A stretch of 64,000 bases of DNA from Cordia subcordata (taxonomy: Eukaryota > Streptophyta > Magnoliopsida > Boraginales > Cordiaceae): assembly GCA_028554755.1 (NCBI GenBank), contig JAPTOF010000014.1:6076001-6140000 (forward strand), written 5' to 3'. The notes under the pieces are model-generated. The model ran no database searches, had not been told where the DNA came from, and saw only the letters and a program-made list of their open reading frames with translations. The stretch's first letter is position 1, and each line of letters starts with the position of its first letter. Both the position numbers and the translations under genes were made by a program. This document shows positions 11,680-24,707 of the stretch, in pieces.

Positions 11680-12150
11680 GGGACGAAAAAATGACGAGGG
11701 AAAAATTTCATAACAAATTGGCGACAGAATAGCGACGATATAGCAACAACAAACTAAAAGGGAGAAAGTTTCGTCGCCAATCGTCAGCTTCGTAGCCGAT
11801 CTGTCACCAAAAATGTGGCAACGGAAGAATTTTGACGCCAATTGGTGACATATATGTGACGAAAAAGGTGTAGTCATCGAAAATGAGAAAAATTCGTCGC
11901 TAAACTGTCACTATTGCATATCCGTCACCAATCCATTTCCAAATTGGCGATGACGTAGTGAGGAAAAGACGATATATAGTATAGGGAATTAAATTTCGTT
12001 GCTATTTTGTCGCCAATTTCCTATTCGTAGCCAATCCGTCGCCATGTTGGTGACAGCATGGCTACAAAATGGCGACTTTTGATGAATACTGTCACTGATC
12101 CATCGCCAATTGGCTACGGATTGGCGATGGAAATATTCACTAAAATTGCT
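11680..12150. repeat. Left subterminal repeats of the CACTA element
   Basis: Many short motifs in both orientations: GGCGACAGAATAGCGACGAT, CGTCGCCAATCG, GTAGCCGATCTGTCACC, TTGGCGATGACG, GTCGCCATGTTGGTGACAG. They are dense near the terminus, as in En/Spm-type elements where transposase binds them. Similar weaker motifs recur at 12480-12560. Confidence 0.75.
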
Positions 12151-12569
12151 AATGAACTATAAATCTTATACATATTTTTAATGAAATCAATTTCAAGTAT
12201 ATACATGTTTATGTTGTGTGAAAAAAAAAATCACATCATGTGAAAACCAAATATTATTAACATATTGATTAGATAGAAAACCTTTTCCTATAGTATAGTT
12301 AGAAGAGTAATAAAATATTATACGCATTCAATCAATATATCTTTAGAAGGCAACTTCGAGCAATTGTAATGTGAAAATCTATTAGTTTGGAAAAGATTAA
12401 GATTTGAAATTAAATATACAACAAAAACTAATGGATTGATATTGATTTAGGTACAAAATTTATTTTTATCTTCTTATGCCATAGCAATTCCATCACCAAT
12501 TAGCTACGAAATAGCCACAAAAATATTTTGCAACTGATTAGCGACGAATTTTAGTCGGTAGTTTTTTTT

Positions 12570-14612
12570 TCCTTTTATTGTTTTGATTTTTACATTTTAT
12601 TTTTAATTTATCAAGTTAAAATTTTATATTTTAATTTTTTGAATTTTTAATTTCATAGAAATTTAAATATTAGTTTTTTTAATTTTATATATAAAAAATT
12701 AAAAATTATATCAATAGTAAAAAAATGCATTTTTCTTAACAAATGACAAGAATATGCATATTTTTATAAAACCCATCTTAAATTTATTTTTATCTTTTGA
12801 ATTAGCTCAATTTTTTTAATAGTTAGATCAATATAGTCTAGAACAAGATTTAAATCAAAATTAATATACACATCATTTTTTTTTGTCAAATAATATATAC
12901 ATCACTTTCTCCACCACCACCTTTTCCCTCTTTCCCCACCTCTATCTTTCCCGTCACTTTCTTCACCTCTACCTTTTCTCTCTTGGCATTTTTCACCCCC
13001 ACTGACAAAGCTACCATGGAAAGGTATGTTTTTCTTTCATTTTTTATATACCTAGATCTCTCTCTCTCTCTCTCTCTCTGTCTATACATATACATATACA
13101 TATATATATGTGCGTGTGTGTGTGTGTTTAAATGAGTTTCTGGAACATGTTGGTGAACTTCTCTAGTTGGTTTTGAAATTTTTTTTTGTGGCTTTAGACC
13201 ATTTCGTCTCGATCTGGCATCATTGCAAATCTTGGATACTCTATCTAATTTATAATTTAACGTCGAGTTGCAAAATAGGGATCTTATCGGTATCCATAGT
13301 TTTGTTTACAAAATATGTTAATGAGATGTATACTTACCTAAAGTAGACATAGATGTGTGTGTTTGTCTTTGTATCCAAATAGGACACTGAACAGAAAATT
13401 CAAAAAAAAAATCGAATTGCTGAGGTTTAATGTAAATCTAGCTGAGTATTGTGATCATTGATCATACTAGAAAAATAATTATGTGAAGAATAAGGAGTGA
13501 AATGACAAAATAACCCTCTCTGATTTTTTAGCAATGTAGTGTGTTTGGAAGGTTTTCAGTCAAGTGCATAATTGAATTGGTAACAAAAGCTAATTAAGTA
13601 TTTGCCGCAATTGATGTTGCTTTTACTTTGTTTTCTTGATCTGACCTTATTTCTTGACTTAATCAACAATGGTTTTATGGTCTTATAGGTGATGTTGATT
13701 GTCATTTTTTCAAGTGATGTTAGTTTATCAGGGACGAGTGAGATTTTGATTCTATCATAATACATAATATGATATTTTGCTAAAAAGAAATATAGCATAT
13801 GGTATATTATAGTACAATAATATGATGAGATTGATATTTTTATCTAAGAGTTTTCAAATCATTCTTATAAACAATAAGAAAATATTTTGAAACTAAAAAA
13901 GCATATAAATTTCATTGAAAATGAAATGTGTCACCATTTAAAAACACAAAGATTGCCTTTTGTAAATCATTCCAAAAGTTTGATAAAAGGATTGAGAGGG
14001 TGTTTGGCTTTGTTTATAAATAAGTTCATAAGTGCTTAGAAAAAAGTATCCTCGCACGTATTTTTTTACTGTTTGCTATTTATAAGTCCCAAATAAGCAC
14101 TACCAAACACCTTATAAGTTGAACTATGAAAGGGTTAAATTAATCACTTAGAAGTTTTGGAAAGATGATACAATCTTGCAAAAGGCCTTTAGGAACTCAT
14201 TGATTTTAGCAAGAGTCCCATTGAAAGCCCACTTCAAAGTTGAGTTGATAATGGGATGTTTTATCCCTTAAAAGCTCTGCGTAGGGAGGCAACAAAAAAG
14301 CACTCAAAAATATTGCTGGAAAGAAGTGTCTCCTCATAATATAAACTTTATTGCAAACTTTTACAAGTCATTGTATTAATTCTTTGGTGGTAATTAGCAT
14401 AATCCACAATTGTTCTTAGAGTAGCACTATACAAGTGGAGATACCTCATAGCGTAATGAACGAGATTCTTTCATTATAAAATAATAGTATTATCATGGTG
14501 AAGGGTTTAGGAAGATATTCAAATCGTTAAATTGTTTTTTTTTTCCCTCAAATGATGATATGAGTTCAAATTCTATATAAAAGCATACAAGAGATTAATC
14601 AATTGAGAGTGA

Positions 14613-14650
<38 letters not shown>

Positions 14651-15769
14651 GAAGAGATTTTGGCAATTCAAGATAATATAGATTACACTCATAATATGTA
14701 ATTGATAATAATTACATATTAAAGTATAAAGTTTAATTGATAATAATTAATAAGTAGTGAAAGCTTAATGGTGGAGTTTATTCAAAATAGGGGTGCATTT
14801 ATTAGAGATGGATTTAATTAGTGGTATTTTGTGCTTGGTGTTCATTTTGATGTGGAGTTTATTCAGAATAGCGTTTGTTTAATTAGTAAAATCGGATGTT
14901 TAATATTCATCTTTTTCCATAAGTAATTTGGCACTCTTGTTTTATTCTTCATCTTCATTTTATTCACCTTACTGGTAAGTATGTAACTGCATAAGTATGT
15001 CCTTGTCTCCACTCTATTCTCCTGAATGCTACTGCAGGTGAATCCAAATTCCCTATCCTTATCTTGATCATTTTTCTTTTGCATTTCGGTTACTAATCTA
15101 AGATGAAAAGCTTCAAAGATTCACTATCAGCTCAACAAGGACAATCAAAAATCATTTGATCATATAACAAACAAATATTTGGTCATCTAATAAACATGAT
15201 TATAACTGTCTTCGGCATGAAAGTTGGGGTTAGATTCTATTGAAGTTGGAGTTAGATTCATCCAGCAGTGAGTTAATTTGCCATCCATTTAACTTGTTTG
15301 TCTGAATATTCGTTCTTGAAGTAGACCACGTGACCAAGAAATATAACTGCTTTGTCCAATTAATAGTCATTTGCTTAATCAAGTCAATTGCAGTTTGAAA
15401 TTTTATAAATCTGGTTAGATACTTATAAGCTGCTATCTAAAGTGCCTATACCCTAATGTAGAATATTTACCTCTCAGCTCATGTTTGTTAATGCTACCAC
15501 TATTAGGAGATTTCTGCATGCATGGGTAATCAATTGAATGTCTTTTACATATTAGAAGTGAAAAGGATTTTGTTTCTCTAGGATTGTTTTGTTTGATATC
15601 ATAGAGGACAATTTAATTGTGCTATCTATCATTTGTCAAATCGGCTAAAGTTATCAACGATCCAAAGAGCTACATAAAAGCATTGGCATGTGATTGCTAA
15701 ACATTTATTAGATTTTGTGTTTGGGGAATAGCTTTTTAACTGTGGTATCCCTCTCTATCTATACTGCAG
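12570..15769. other. AT-rich interior of the CACTA element
   Basis: No recognisable coding exon. It holds poly-T/AT tracts, a CT run (13059-13080), a GT run (13107-13126), a TA run (14618-14645), and a small fold-back at 13995-14112 whose ends read GGTGTTTGG and CCAAACACC, resembling a hAT-type MITE but without an obvious target duplication. Confidence 0.5.
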
Positions 15770-17851
15770 TCCTCCAAGGTGCCAGAATCATCTTCTCACG
15801 ATGATCAGCTTCCAGAGATTGATGCACCTGCAGACAAAGATTGGAAGACATGTGGTTTTCAATCATTACAGGAGTACAATGCTTGGCTACATGACCAATG
15901 AATACATCTTTGGATTTATGATAGGGGGTAAGATTTTATAGTGTTTTGTAGATTGTGATATGGGATATAATTCTTATGTCAACATTCACTTATAACTTAA
16001 TATTGCCAGGCTTGTACCGTACAATGCTGCTTCTCACTTGTTACAGGTTATGAGTGCTGGATACATTGAGCCATGGATTGGAGAAATTCGACATCCTATC
16101 AAGGATGCTTGGTTTATTGCATTTAAGGTATGTACTATTTAATTATGTACATTTATTTATTTATATATACAAATACTTTTCTTAATTGAGTTGTAATATG
16201 ATTCTAGAGAAAGTACAAGTGGTACCCTTGCGATAAAACTGAAATGGTCAATCAATTTTATGAGAAGGGTGCAACACGGTTAAAAGACATTTTCGGTAAA
16301 GCTCATAGCAAGAAGCGAAAACCGAATTTTATAGGGGATGAAGTATAGGAGAGGCTACTTACGAGATGGCGGGATCCAAATTGGCTAAAACAATCTGCAT
16401 AAAACAAGCAAAATAGGGCCAAAAACACTGCAATGCATAATTCTGGCCTTATCCCATACCACGAGCAAAAGAGGCAAGAGGTAAGTATTAACTAATGAGC
16501 CTTTTCATTCAACAGTGATTTTTGTTTGATGCCTTGTAAAGGAATTTCAGCATTGCTAGTGAATTATGTAGTTATTTAATATGGGTTTCAGATATTGAAA
16601 GAGGTAATAATGTTCTTGAGTGTATTTGTGTGTGTATTTGAAAATGGAAGAAAAAGGGAAAAAATTAGGGAGAAAAGAGAGAGAGAGGCAAGTAGCCTCT
16701 TCTCCCTCTATTTCCTGCCTTAAAATTGTGTTAATCCCCTAAACGCGCTTAAAAAATACATATATATAGCTGCCCAATTGATCGTCTAAGCATAGTTTCT
16801 TCAAATTCCACTTTGGCCCTTCTTTTCTTTAAAATCCTAGCTTGCTCCCCTCTTGATTTAAGCTGCAAACCAGCTTCGTTCTTTCATTTTCAGCTTGCAA
16901 ATCAGCTCGTTTGGTTTTTTTAGCTTTCTTCTTGAGCTCATCTAGCTGCAGTAAAGAAAACAAAAAACAAAAAACAAAAAAACAGTGATGGAACTTAAGT
17001 GTTTGGCTTTTGTTGATTTGAGGAGCCGATGTATGCTTGTGGAAAGAAGGATGAAAGAGGGCTGAGCTTGGTTTTCATGTGAGAATTCAGCTGCAGCTTT
17101 TATTATCCAAAGAAAATGTAGTGTGTCGTGTATGAGGTCATGTGATTGGTGCTAGCTTTGCTTAGGTTTCTTGTAAGTTTAGCTCGTAGGGTGAAACTTG
17201 GCTAGCTAGGTAAAGAGCTGAGCTTTTGTTTGCTTGTTACTGCATATGGAACGAGCTGCTGAGCTCGTTTGGGGCTATTGGGTGTGAGAGTGAAATGTGT
17301 GTGGGCTATTTAAGTGAGCTGGTGAGAGACTTTAGCTGTTGTCGTGCTTGGTCTTTAGCTTATTTCTCTTGGCAACTTATCGACATGAGCTTCAAACGAT
17401 GTGCATGTGTTTGGCTTTTGCTTTCTTGTGCGTTTGAGAGAGGAATGGCAGCTGATTCAGTTGAAAATGAGAGAAAGAAAGAGCTGTTGAAATTTGGCTT
17501 TGCTGATTGTAACGTGTTGTTTGGTGCTGCTGCTTTGGTCTATACAAGCTAATGTAAGGGGTTGGCTTGTGTTGATATGTATGTTTGGAGAAATTTATGC
17601 GTGAGGGATCTAGGTAAGGGAGTGATGTAGGGTTTACAGGCCTGGTGGGCTTGATTTCACTTAACAGAGCTTATGTGTTGTTGTTGTTGTATTTTTTTAG
17701 AAAAAAATGACTAGTGAACTTGAGAGCTGACTGGGTATGCTTAGCAATGCTTGTGCCTATATGCTACTCCGCATATGAGTCGCTGATGATTAATAATAGG
17801 AAAAATGGGGCCAGAGCTGGTGTAAACTTGTATGGTATTTGAGTGCATGTG

Positions 17852-17897
<46 letters not shown>

Positions 17898-18846
17898 TAC
17901 TATATTAACTATACTAATATAACATATTTCTTAGATTACTTAATTATATGAAAATCTACAAAAAGGAAATGCCTAATTTACATAATCTAATGCATGAAAA
18001 TAGTAAGTATAAACCTAAACCTAATCTTGATGATAATTGTAAGCTAAGAATTCACTTTATTACTTAGTATATTACTATATAACTTTATTACTTAGTATAT
18101 TAACATATGTAACTTAATAGGATACTATTAGAACTATTAAGAGGCTATAATGCTAGTATATGCATGCTATGCTACTAATGCCATCATAGAATTATCCTAA
18201 ATTGTAACTTTCTTATGCTAATATGTATTATGAAAGGGGGAGTCGTGACCTAAAGACTCCATATGATTTTACTTGTAATGAAATGTGAATTACAAACTAT
18301 TTGGCTCAGTATAGAGGTGACACGGGGTGAGATCTTTGATGACTCTCATCATAAAGGGGCTGATGGCACTTACTCTGGCCCTAAAGCAGTAGAGGTCATG
18401 GTAAGTGAATTTCTCATATATTGTATTAGTGTGATATATATTATAAAGATTTAGGATCATAATAAATAATAAGTTTATATTTTTGTTTACAGAATAAGTA
18501 CAATGCACTTCTTGAGGAGAAAATGCCTCAAACATAAGGAGATCCCAGTGCACCACTTATTGATCTTGACGCATTGTTTTTTCAGGCTATTGGTGGGCCA
18601 AAGAAAAGGCGCTTTTTTGGTTATGGTGCACATGGGGTTGTGGCATTTAGATCGAAACACCAATATAGTCAAGCACATTGTATATTTACCCAACAAGATG
18701 TGGAGAATACTGTTACTTGGGTGACTAAAGAACTAAGGCAAGAGTTTAGGCAGGAGCAACAACAAATGGAGCAACAGAGCATGGAACAAATGCAAAAGAT
18801 GATGGAGCACATTGTTGCATTACGTGATCTAATCTCAGCACGTTAG
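15770..18846 (+). pseudogene. CACTA Ptta/En-Spm transposase-like ORF relic
   Basis: Exon-like blocks with GT-AG borders: 15770-15901, about 16011-16127, 16208-16480, 18263-18400 and 18493-18846. They encode, in order, a segment with IEPWIGEIRHPIKDAWFIAFK-like sequence, KYKWYPCDK...FYEKGATRLKDIF, NFIGDEV-stop-ERLL, RAKNTAMHNSGLIPY, FDDSHHKGADGTYSGPKA and finally QAIGGPKKRRFFGYGAHG, followed by a Gln/Met-rich coiled tail ending LISAR. The order W..D.....F, N(K)..NR....HN(T)GG, TH...GTY, GGPKK.R.YG.G is that of plant Ptta/En/Spm proteins. In-frame stops (TAG after GDEV, TAA after QSA and after MPQT) and a premature stop at 15899 show it is dead. The 1.8-kb gap 16481-18262 is unusually long for this gene and may contain a later insertion. 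Confidence 0.75.
16481..18262. other. Unexplained 1.8-kb block between CACTA ORF exons
   Basis: This replaces or expands one intron of the Ptta-like gene. Its composition differs from the flanks: G+T-rich plus strand with repeated GAGCT motifs (16850-17560). An open frame at 17226-17552 has no family resemblance and cysteine/tryptophan-rich composition, so I do not call it a gene. A TA run sits at 17851-17892. It may be a nested element; ends were not identified. Confidence 0.4.
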
Positions 18847-19139
18847 CATGATACATACGAGCCTTAGGGTGATGGCTCTTAAGTGTAGATATTTGCTATA
18901 TTTTGGACAAACTAGACTTTTTTTTATGTAGTCCTTGAGTGATGACTCTTAGAGATTTAATATGTTTTTTACATACTAAACTTTAGTTTATATAATACTA
19001 TGCAGCTTTTTGATTTTCTTAATTCTAATGTGGATTTTGTTATTATATGGTTAAATTTGTTATTTTTAGGTCAAATTTTAAATGTACAAAAAAATAAAAT
19101 TTTCGAATGAAATGGTCTTTTTAAAAAAAAAATAATGGT

Positions 19140-19540
19140 GATAGAGGAAAGTGACGATGGATTGTCGACAACAAAAAATGGTGACGGAGTGGCTACTAAC
19201 ACTGAAGGCGATGAAAAGGTGATAGAACTCGTTGGCTGAAGGCGATGAAATGGTGATAGAACTCGTTGGCTACGAAGTAGCGACGAAAAATTGACGACTG
19301 TGTGGCTTCAAACAATGATTTTAATAATAGTATAAACTGGCGACGGCGTTGCGACGGAAATGGGGTACGGAATGGCGACGGACATCAAATTAATAAAGAA
19401 AAGTACATGGCAACGAAATGGCTTTGAAACCAAAATGGCTACAAGGCTGATAGCAACACTGTGTTTCCGTCACTGATCCGTCGCCAACAAGGGTTTGATG
19501 ATGAATTGGCAACGGATTTGTATTGTCGCCTACGGTAGTT
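19140..19540. repeat. Right subterminal repeats of the CACTA element
   Basis: Arrays of GGCGACG/GTGGC/TGGCTAC motifs mirror those of the left end, including a direct repeat of GTGATAGAACTCGTTGGCT at 19220-19270. They end in GGTAGTTTTTCTTATAGTG at 19552. Confidence 0.75.
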
Positions 19541-19740
19541 TTTCTTATAGTGAACACTCCGTCTCTTCTTTGTTATTAACTAGTAAGTAATGTCGTGCAA
19601 GGCGAGGTTATATACCCAATATTATTGTAATAAAAAACTTATTATATATAATAAACATTTATTGAAAAAGTCCAGTAATCTTGCAAGAAGTTAGATAAGT
19701 TATGGCTATATTTACACATTTCCTTGTAGAAATTTGAAGT

Positions 19741-20245
19741 TCAAGAAAGGTATTATTTTTATTTGTATGACAAATAGGATATGGGGTTGGTTAAAAGAGT
19801 GGAAAAGAATTAGGGGAATCAGTTTAAAATAAGGGTGAGATTCAAAAATAACTATAAATTTTACTTAGTTTGATTGGGTTTGAATTTTTTACACCCAAAC
19901 CCGACCCAAAAACACAATTTTTTATCTTTTATAATTAGAATTTATTTGAACTTAGATGATTATAATTTTGATCAATTTAACTTTTCATGTTCAAAAAAGG
20001 TATTATTTTTGTTTTGTATGACAAATAGGATATGGTGTTAGTTAATAGCGTGGAAAAGAATTAAAGGAATCAGTTTAAAATAAGGGTGAAAGATTCAAAA
20101 ATAACTATAAATTTTACTTAGTTTGATCAGGTTTGAATTTTTTACACCCAAACCCAACCCAAAATCACAATTTATTATCTTTTATAATTAGAAATTATTT
20201 GAACTTAAATGATTATAATTTTGATCAATTTAAACTTTTGATATT
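19741..20245. repeat. Tandem duplication of a ~250-bp AT-rich unit
   Basis: The copy starting at 19741 (TCAAGAAAGGTATTATTTTT) is repeated from 19991 (TCAAAAAAGGTATTATTTTT). Matching blocks run through ATGACAAATAGGATATGG, GGAATCAGTTTAAAATAAGG, TTACACCCAAACCC and GATGATTATAATTTTGATCA-like sequence. Copies differ at about one position in fifteen. Non-coding. Confidence 0.8.
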
Positions 20246-20249
20246 CATT

Positions 20250-22153
20250 CTTGTTCAGTTTTTTATATCTATTTTTGAATTTCATCTAAATTAACATAAA
20301 TAACATTTAATAAATAGCAAAATAAATAAAAATAACAATAGAAAATTTGATTAAACCCAAGACTCCAACATTAAATTTAACTGGATTTTAGAATTTTTAA
20401 TATTCGATGAAATAGTTTTTCACTTTAATTGAAAATCTAAACCAGTTTTTGCCCTTAAGTGAAAGGTGTGATTAGTCAATAAGTGAAAAAAGAGAGTGCA
20501 CATTATTTTGGTTAGAAACAAACTAACAAAAAAAAGAAAAATAACTTAAATAATAGAATAGATTTAAAATTATAACTCTACTTTTGCACGCTTTACAAAT
20601 AATAGCTTTGATATTATATTTCTTTTTAATTAGCATAATATGATTTAAGAAATAGCATAAAAATAAAGTAAAAAACTCAGCACTTGATAAAAACTTTAAT
20701 CACAGTTTTATGATTTTCAATACCCAATCAAATAATTTTTCACTTCTCAAAATTTGAGAAACATGAGCTTGAAATTTAAATGATTCTAATCCCTTGATGC
20801 AAGGCGTAATTAATAGAGAAGTGTGTAAAGAAAAAGTGAACACATCATTTTGGTAATCGGGAGCAACTAGAAAAAAATTAGATAATAAAATAAATATAAA
20901 GTACAAAGGCACTCTTGCAAATACTATATATCATAAATAATAGTTTAGGTATGAATGTTGTTGTATATACATAAATATAGAATTCTAATTTCATCCTTAC
21001 AAACTATGAATGAATGGTAAAAATAACATATGGTACCTCTTATTTATATAGTATATAATAGATAGATATATACTATAGAAGAAATAGTAACAAAAGTACT
21101 ATTTTACCCTTATAATCCATCCAATAAATAATATCATTGTTAAAAACGATTCTTTTTTATTGCAGTAGACATGATACTATTTTTCAACAAAAGATATAGC
21201 TTCTTTTCATCTCAAGACCAGAGATCTCGAACACGTAAATGCGTTTTCGTAAATATTTTAGGTTAATAAAAAATAAAATAATATTTATAACAAAAGAGCA
21301 TAAGATTATATAGCCTTCTTCCTATTTGGGGGCGGGGGGGGGGGGTGACACAAGTGTATGGTCGTCGAGGCTATTACCAAATTTCTTTGAACGAAGTTGG
21401 CATTGGCAGTCTCAACTTTCTATCCCAATCCCCCAAACAAAAAGATAACTTGTGCATCTAGCCAAAATAAAAAATAAAGAAAGAGAGAGCGGGGGAGAGA
21501 GAGAGAGAGAGAGAACTTGTGCGCGCTCAACTTTTTGGAATAATCTTTTCGTACCCCTTTTTAATGAAAATATTTCTCCCCCCAATTAAACAAAAATGAA
21601 AATAGAGAAAGTGATTGTGAAAAGATAAAAACATTTTGGAAAAAGGGTAATTCTATGCCTAGAATTTAGTGAAATATGAATTTAAAGGCTTGACCTTAAA
21701 ATCTTCAATAAAAGTGCTTTAATTTATGAAACGCCATGCAAGCAAAAACTTAAATCGTTAGTTAACAGTATGTAAAACATCACTTTTTATAAACTTTAAC
21801 CTTTCTATTAAAGGTTTTCAAGTTCAACAATTAATTCTATTATTTTACCAAGTTCAAGCCCTTACTTTTTTTCCCAAACATTTTTGTTGTTATGTTTTAT
21901 TTTTTTCCTTCAATTTCAAAAGAGTACAGGCTCCTTTTGTTTGTAGGAATATGTTTTTCAAGTTTTTGTTGTTTGGTAACACAAGAAAATAAGCCAACAA
22001 AAAAATATTTGTTGGTCCAAAGATAACTCTAAATCAAAATAGAGAAAAATGTTTTTCAAAGATTAAGGAAAAGAAAACATTTTCCAATAGTAACTTCCTC
22101 TCTTAGTCCACCCCACACACACCTCATCCTACCCATGGGTCGACCCCCACCCC
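20250..22153. other. AT-rich spacer with simple repeats
   Basis: No gene recognised. It contains a G run (about 21326-21345), a GA-rich run (21480-21512), and poly-A/T stretches. A C-rich stretch at 22110-22160 abuts the MULE. Confidence 0.5.
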
Positions 22154-22635
22154 CACCCTGACGGATTTTTTTTTTTACCTAAATTTTAAAATATCATGCA
22201 AAACTAACTCCATTCGTAAAACGTTTTGAAAAATAACCCAAACTGGTTTCAAAAACGCGTTTCACGCATTCCCAAAACCCAGATCCTTGGTTGTAACGGC
22301 TGGATGAACAAGGCCGCGTTCCATAAATTTGTGACAGCAGCCTCTTTTCCCTCATTCTCCCCTTTGTATCTTCAAAAAAATTCCCCCAACCCCACAGACA
22401 AAATTTTAGTTTTCCAGCGTCATTGCTAAGGATATAGCCTTGATCTTGTAAGTTATTATTATTTTATGTTATTTTTTTCAATTGTATTTAACGTTTTAAG
22501 TTATATTATTTGGTTTTAGATTGTGTAATTTTTGTTTTGATAGTTAATTTTAGTTTGTGTTAATTTGTATTTTAATTATTGTTAGAATTATAGATTTGGT
22601 TTTTGAACATAATTTCAGCATGATTATTAAAAATA

Positions 22636-23050
<415 letters not shown>

Positions 23051-23091
23051 ATAAAATTAGAGATTTAATGTTTAGAGTCAAGTATACTTAG

Positions 23092-24236
23092 TTAATCAAC
23101 CTTCTTCGCTATAAAATGCCTTACCAAATATCCAACCAAAACCGAGGTCAAATTTCTATGCCTTGATGCAGTTATTTGCTCCATACATACATGTCTGCTG
23201 TTATACTGCATGATCTCCCATTGCTTGTGCTTTGCTTTCTTTATGACACGTACATACCATGGGCATGCTACACTTCCACTGTGTGTTTCCCTACATCGTA
23301 CCTTCCACAGAATCTTACTTGACTTGAAGACCCTATATTCCTTTTGTATTTTTATCGCGTTCTGTTGAAGAGCCCTTATCCCATCCACTTTGGATGGGAA
23401 CACCATTCCTTTGGCTAATTCCATCCTATCGGGGTCCCATATTGAACGTTTGGTGACCTCGTATCTGCTTGTCGTGTAGAATTCAGTCCTAGCAGTGTGG
23501 AACTCCACTGCTTCCTCCTTATCTACTTCCGCCTCTGCATCGACATCCGGTCCTTTTACCTCGTTCTCAATTTGGTAGTTCAAACTTACTTCTGAGACTG
23601 CATCTTTTTTTTGATCATTCAATTCACCGTCCTCGTTTTTTTCGTCTGCCTCTGACAAAACAGTATCTACTGCGACGTCACATCTCTCCTGGTGCCGCAG
23701 CCATGATGAGAGGGTCCTCCAACTTCAAAAGTGGACTGTGGTTGCAGGGAAAGGGAAAATGTGGCAAACTCTACCGCTGTTGTTGCAATATTGATATGTC
23801 CATCTTCTTCATACGATGGTGCTGCATTTAGGTCCGGCATGTTGGACTGGTATAGGACGTCGGACATTTGTTGCGGCACATATATGTCGTCAGACTAAAC
23901 GTCCACTATTACTTGCGCCACACAATAATTCCAATAACAGTGAGCTGTGCCATACATCTCCCGCATATCTTCATCATCAATTATTGCACTTGGATAATAA
24001 TAAATCTGCTGTAATGTAGCATCCCATCTAGGGTCATGATAACATAAGTTAACCCTATCGATGGTTGGACGCAACCCTTGTTTTCTAATTACACGAGAAA
24101 CAAATTGATCGTAAGTTGTATCAGGATAAATTTTGATTTTGCGTGGTATATTTGGACTTCTATAATCAAGACCATAATCGGTCATTATTGTGTGACCGCC
24201 GTAGTATAAAAGAACAGTAACCTCGGTTAAATTCAT
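23092..24236 (-). pseudogene. MuDR-type transposase, N-terminal half only, broken
   Basis: The start ATG at 24236 gives MNLTEVTVLLYYGG... and a PB1-like N-terminal region, stopped by TAG at about 23895 (codon after VIVDV). The same frame continues to about 23667; a frameshift leads into 23658-23092. That last part holds an acidic linker and then the MuDR DNA-binding domain: LAKGMVFPSK, AIKIQKEYRVF, VRCRETHSGSVACPWYVR and RHVC, i.e. the CX7-8CXW...HXC zinc-binding pattern. The reading frame ends right after LVRHFIAKKVD. The DDE catalytic domain and SWIM zinc finger are missing. The element could only move if another MULE supplied transposase. Confidence 0.8.
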
Positions 24237-24707
24237 TCTTTTAGGTGCTTTGGTAGAAACTTATACTGACAAATTAAATGAATTTGGTAGAAAGTGGAAT
24301 GATGGGTAATGGATTGAATGATCTGGTGGAGGAAGGGGTTGGGGTTTATATAGGCAAAAAAACGCATTCTGGAAGTGCGATTTCTGAAATTTCCCGTGAC
24401 GTGAAGTGACTGAAGCGTGATTGATGATAGGAAATATATTCTGGATACTGCAAACACACTCTTAGAATGCGCAGTTAAGAATAATTTCTCTTCCTCGCAA
24501 TCAAATCAAATCTGGTAGGGTTGCAGGAAAACCCAGAAAACAGATTCCGAAAGTGCGGAACGCCCTCCTGGAGAGAGTTCCACCTTCTCGGAACGCGTGA
24601 AATTCGTTTTCAAACCAGTTTGGGTTATTTTTCACAACGTTTTATGAATAGGGTTAGTTTTGCATGATATTTTAAAAATTAGGTAAAAAAAAAAAACCCA
24701 CCCTAAC

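Larger units (their letters stand above)
11657..19552 (+). mobile_element. CACTA (En/Spm) DNA transposon, inactive
   Basis: The left end reads CATTACAAGAAAAATTGCC and the right end, reversed, reads CACTATAAGAAAAACTACCG, the plant CACTA terminal repeat. Both are flanked by the 3-bp duplication AAC (11654-11656 and 19553-19555). Subterminal arrays of GGCGAC/GTCGCC-type motifs occupy about 11680-12150 and 19140-19540, as expected for transposase-binding regions. The interior has a decayed Ptta-type ORF (15770-18846), microsatellites at 13059-13126, 14618-14645 and 17851-17892, and much unexplained AT-rich DNA. The left terminus has CAT for CAC, which probably impairs mobility. Confidence 0.88.

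Noticed and set aside
13995..14112. Confident MITE call (GGTGTTTGG / CCAAACACC ends)
   Set aside because: Only 9-bp inverted ends and no matching target duplication; mentioned within the CACTA interior only.
17226..17552. 108-codon open frame, Cys/Trp-rich
   Set aside because: No family resemblance, lies in the unexplained block of a dead CACTA element, no splice or promoter context.
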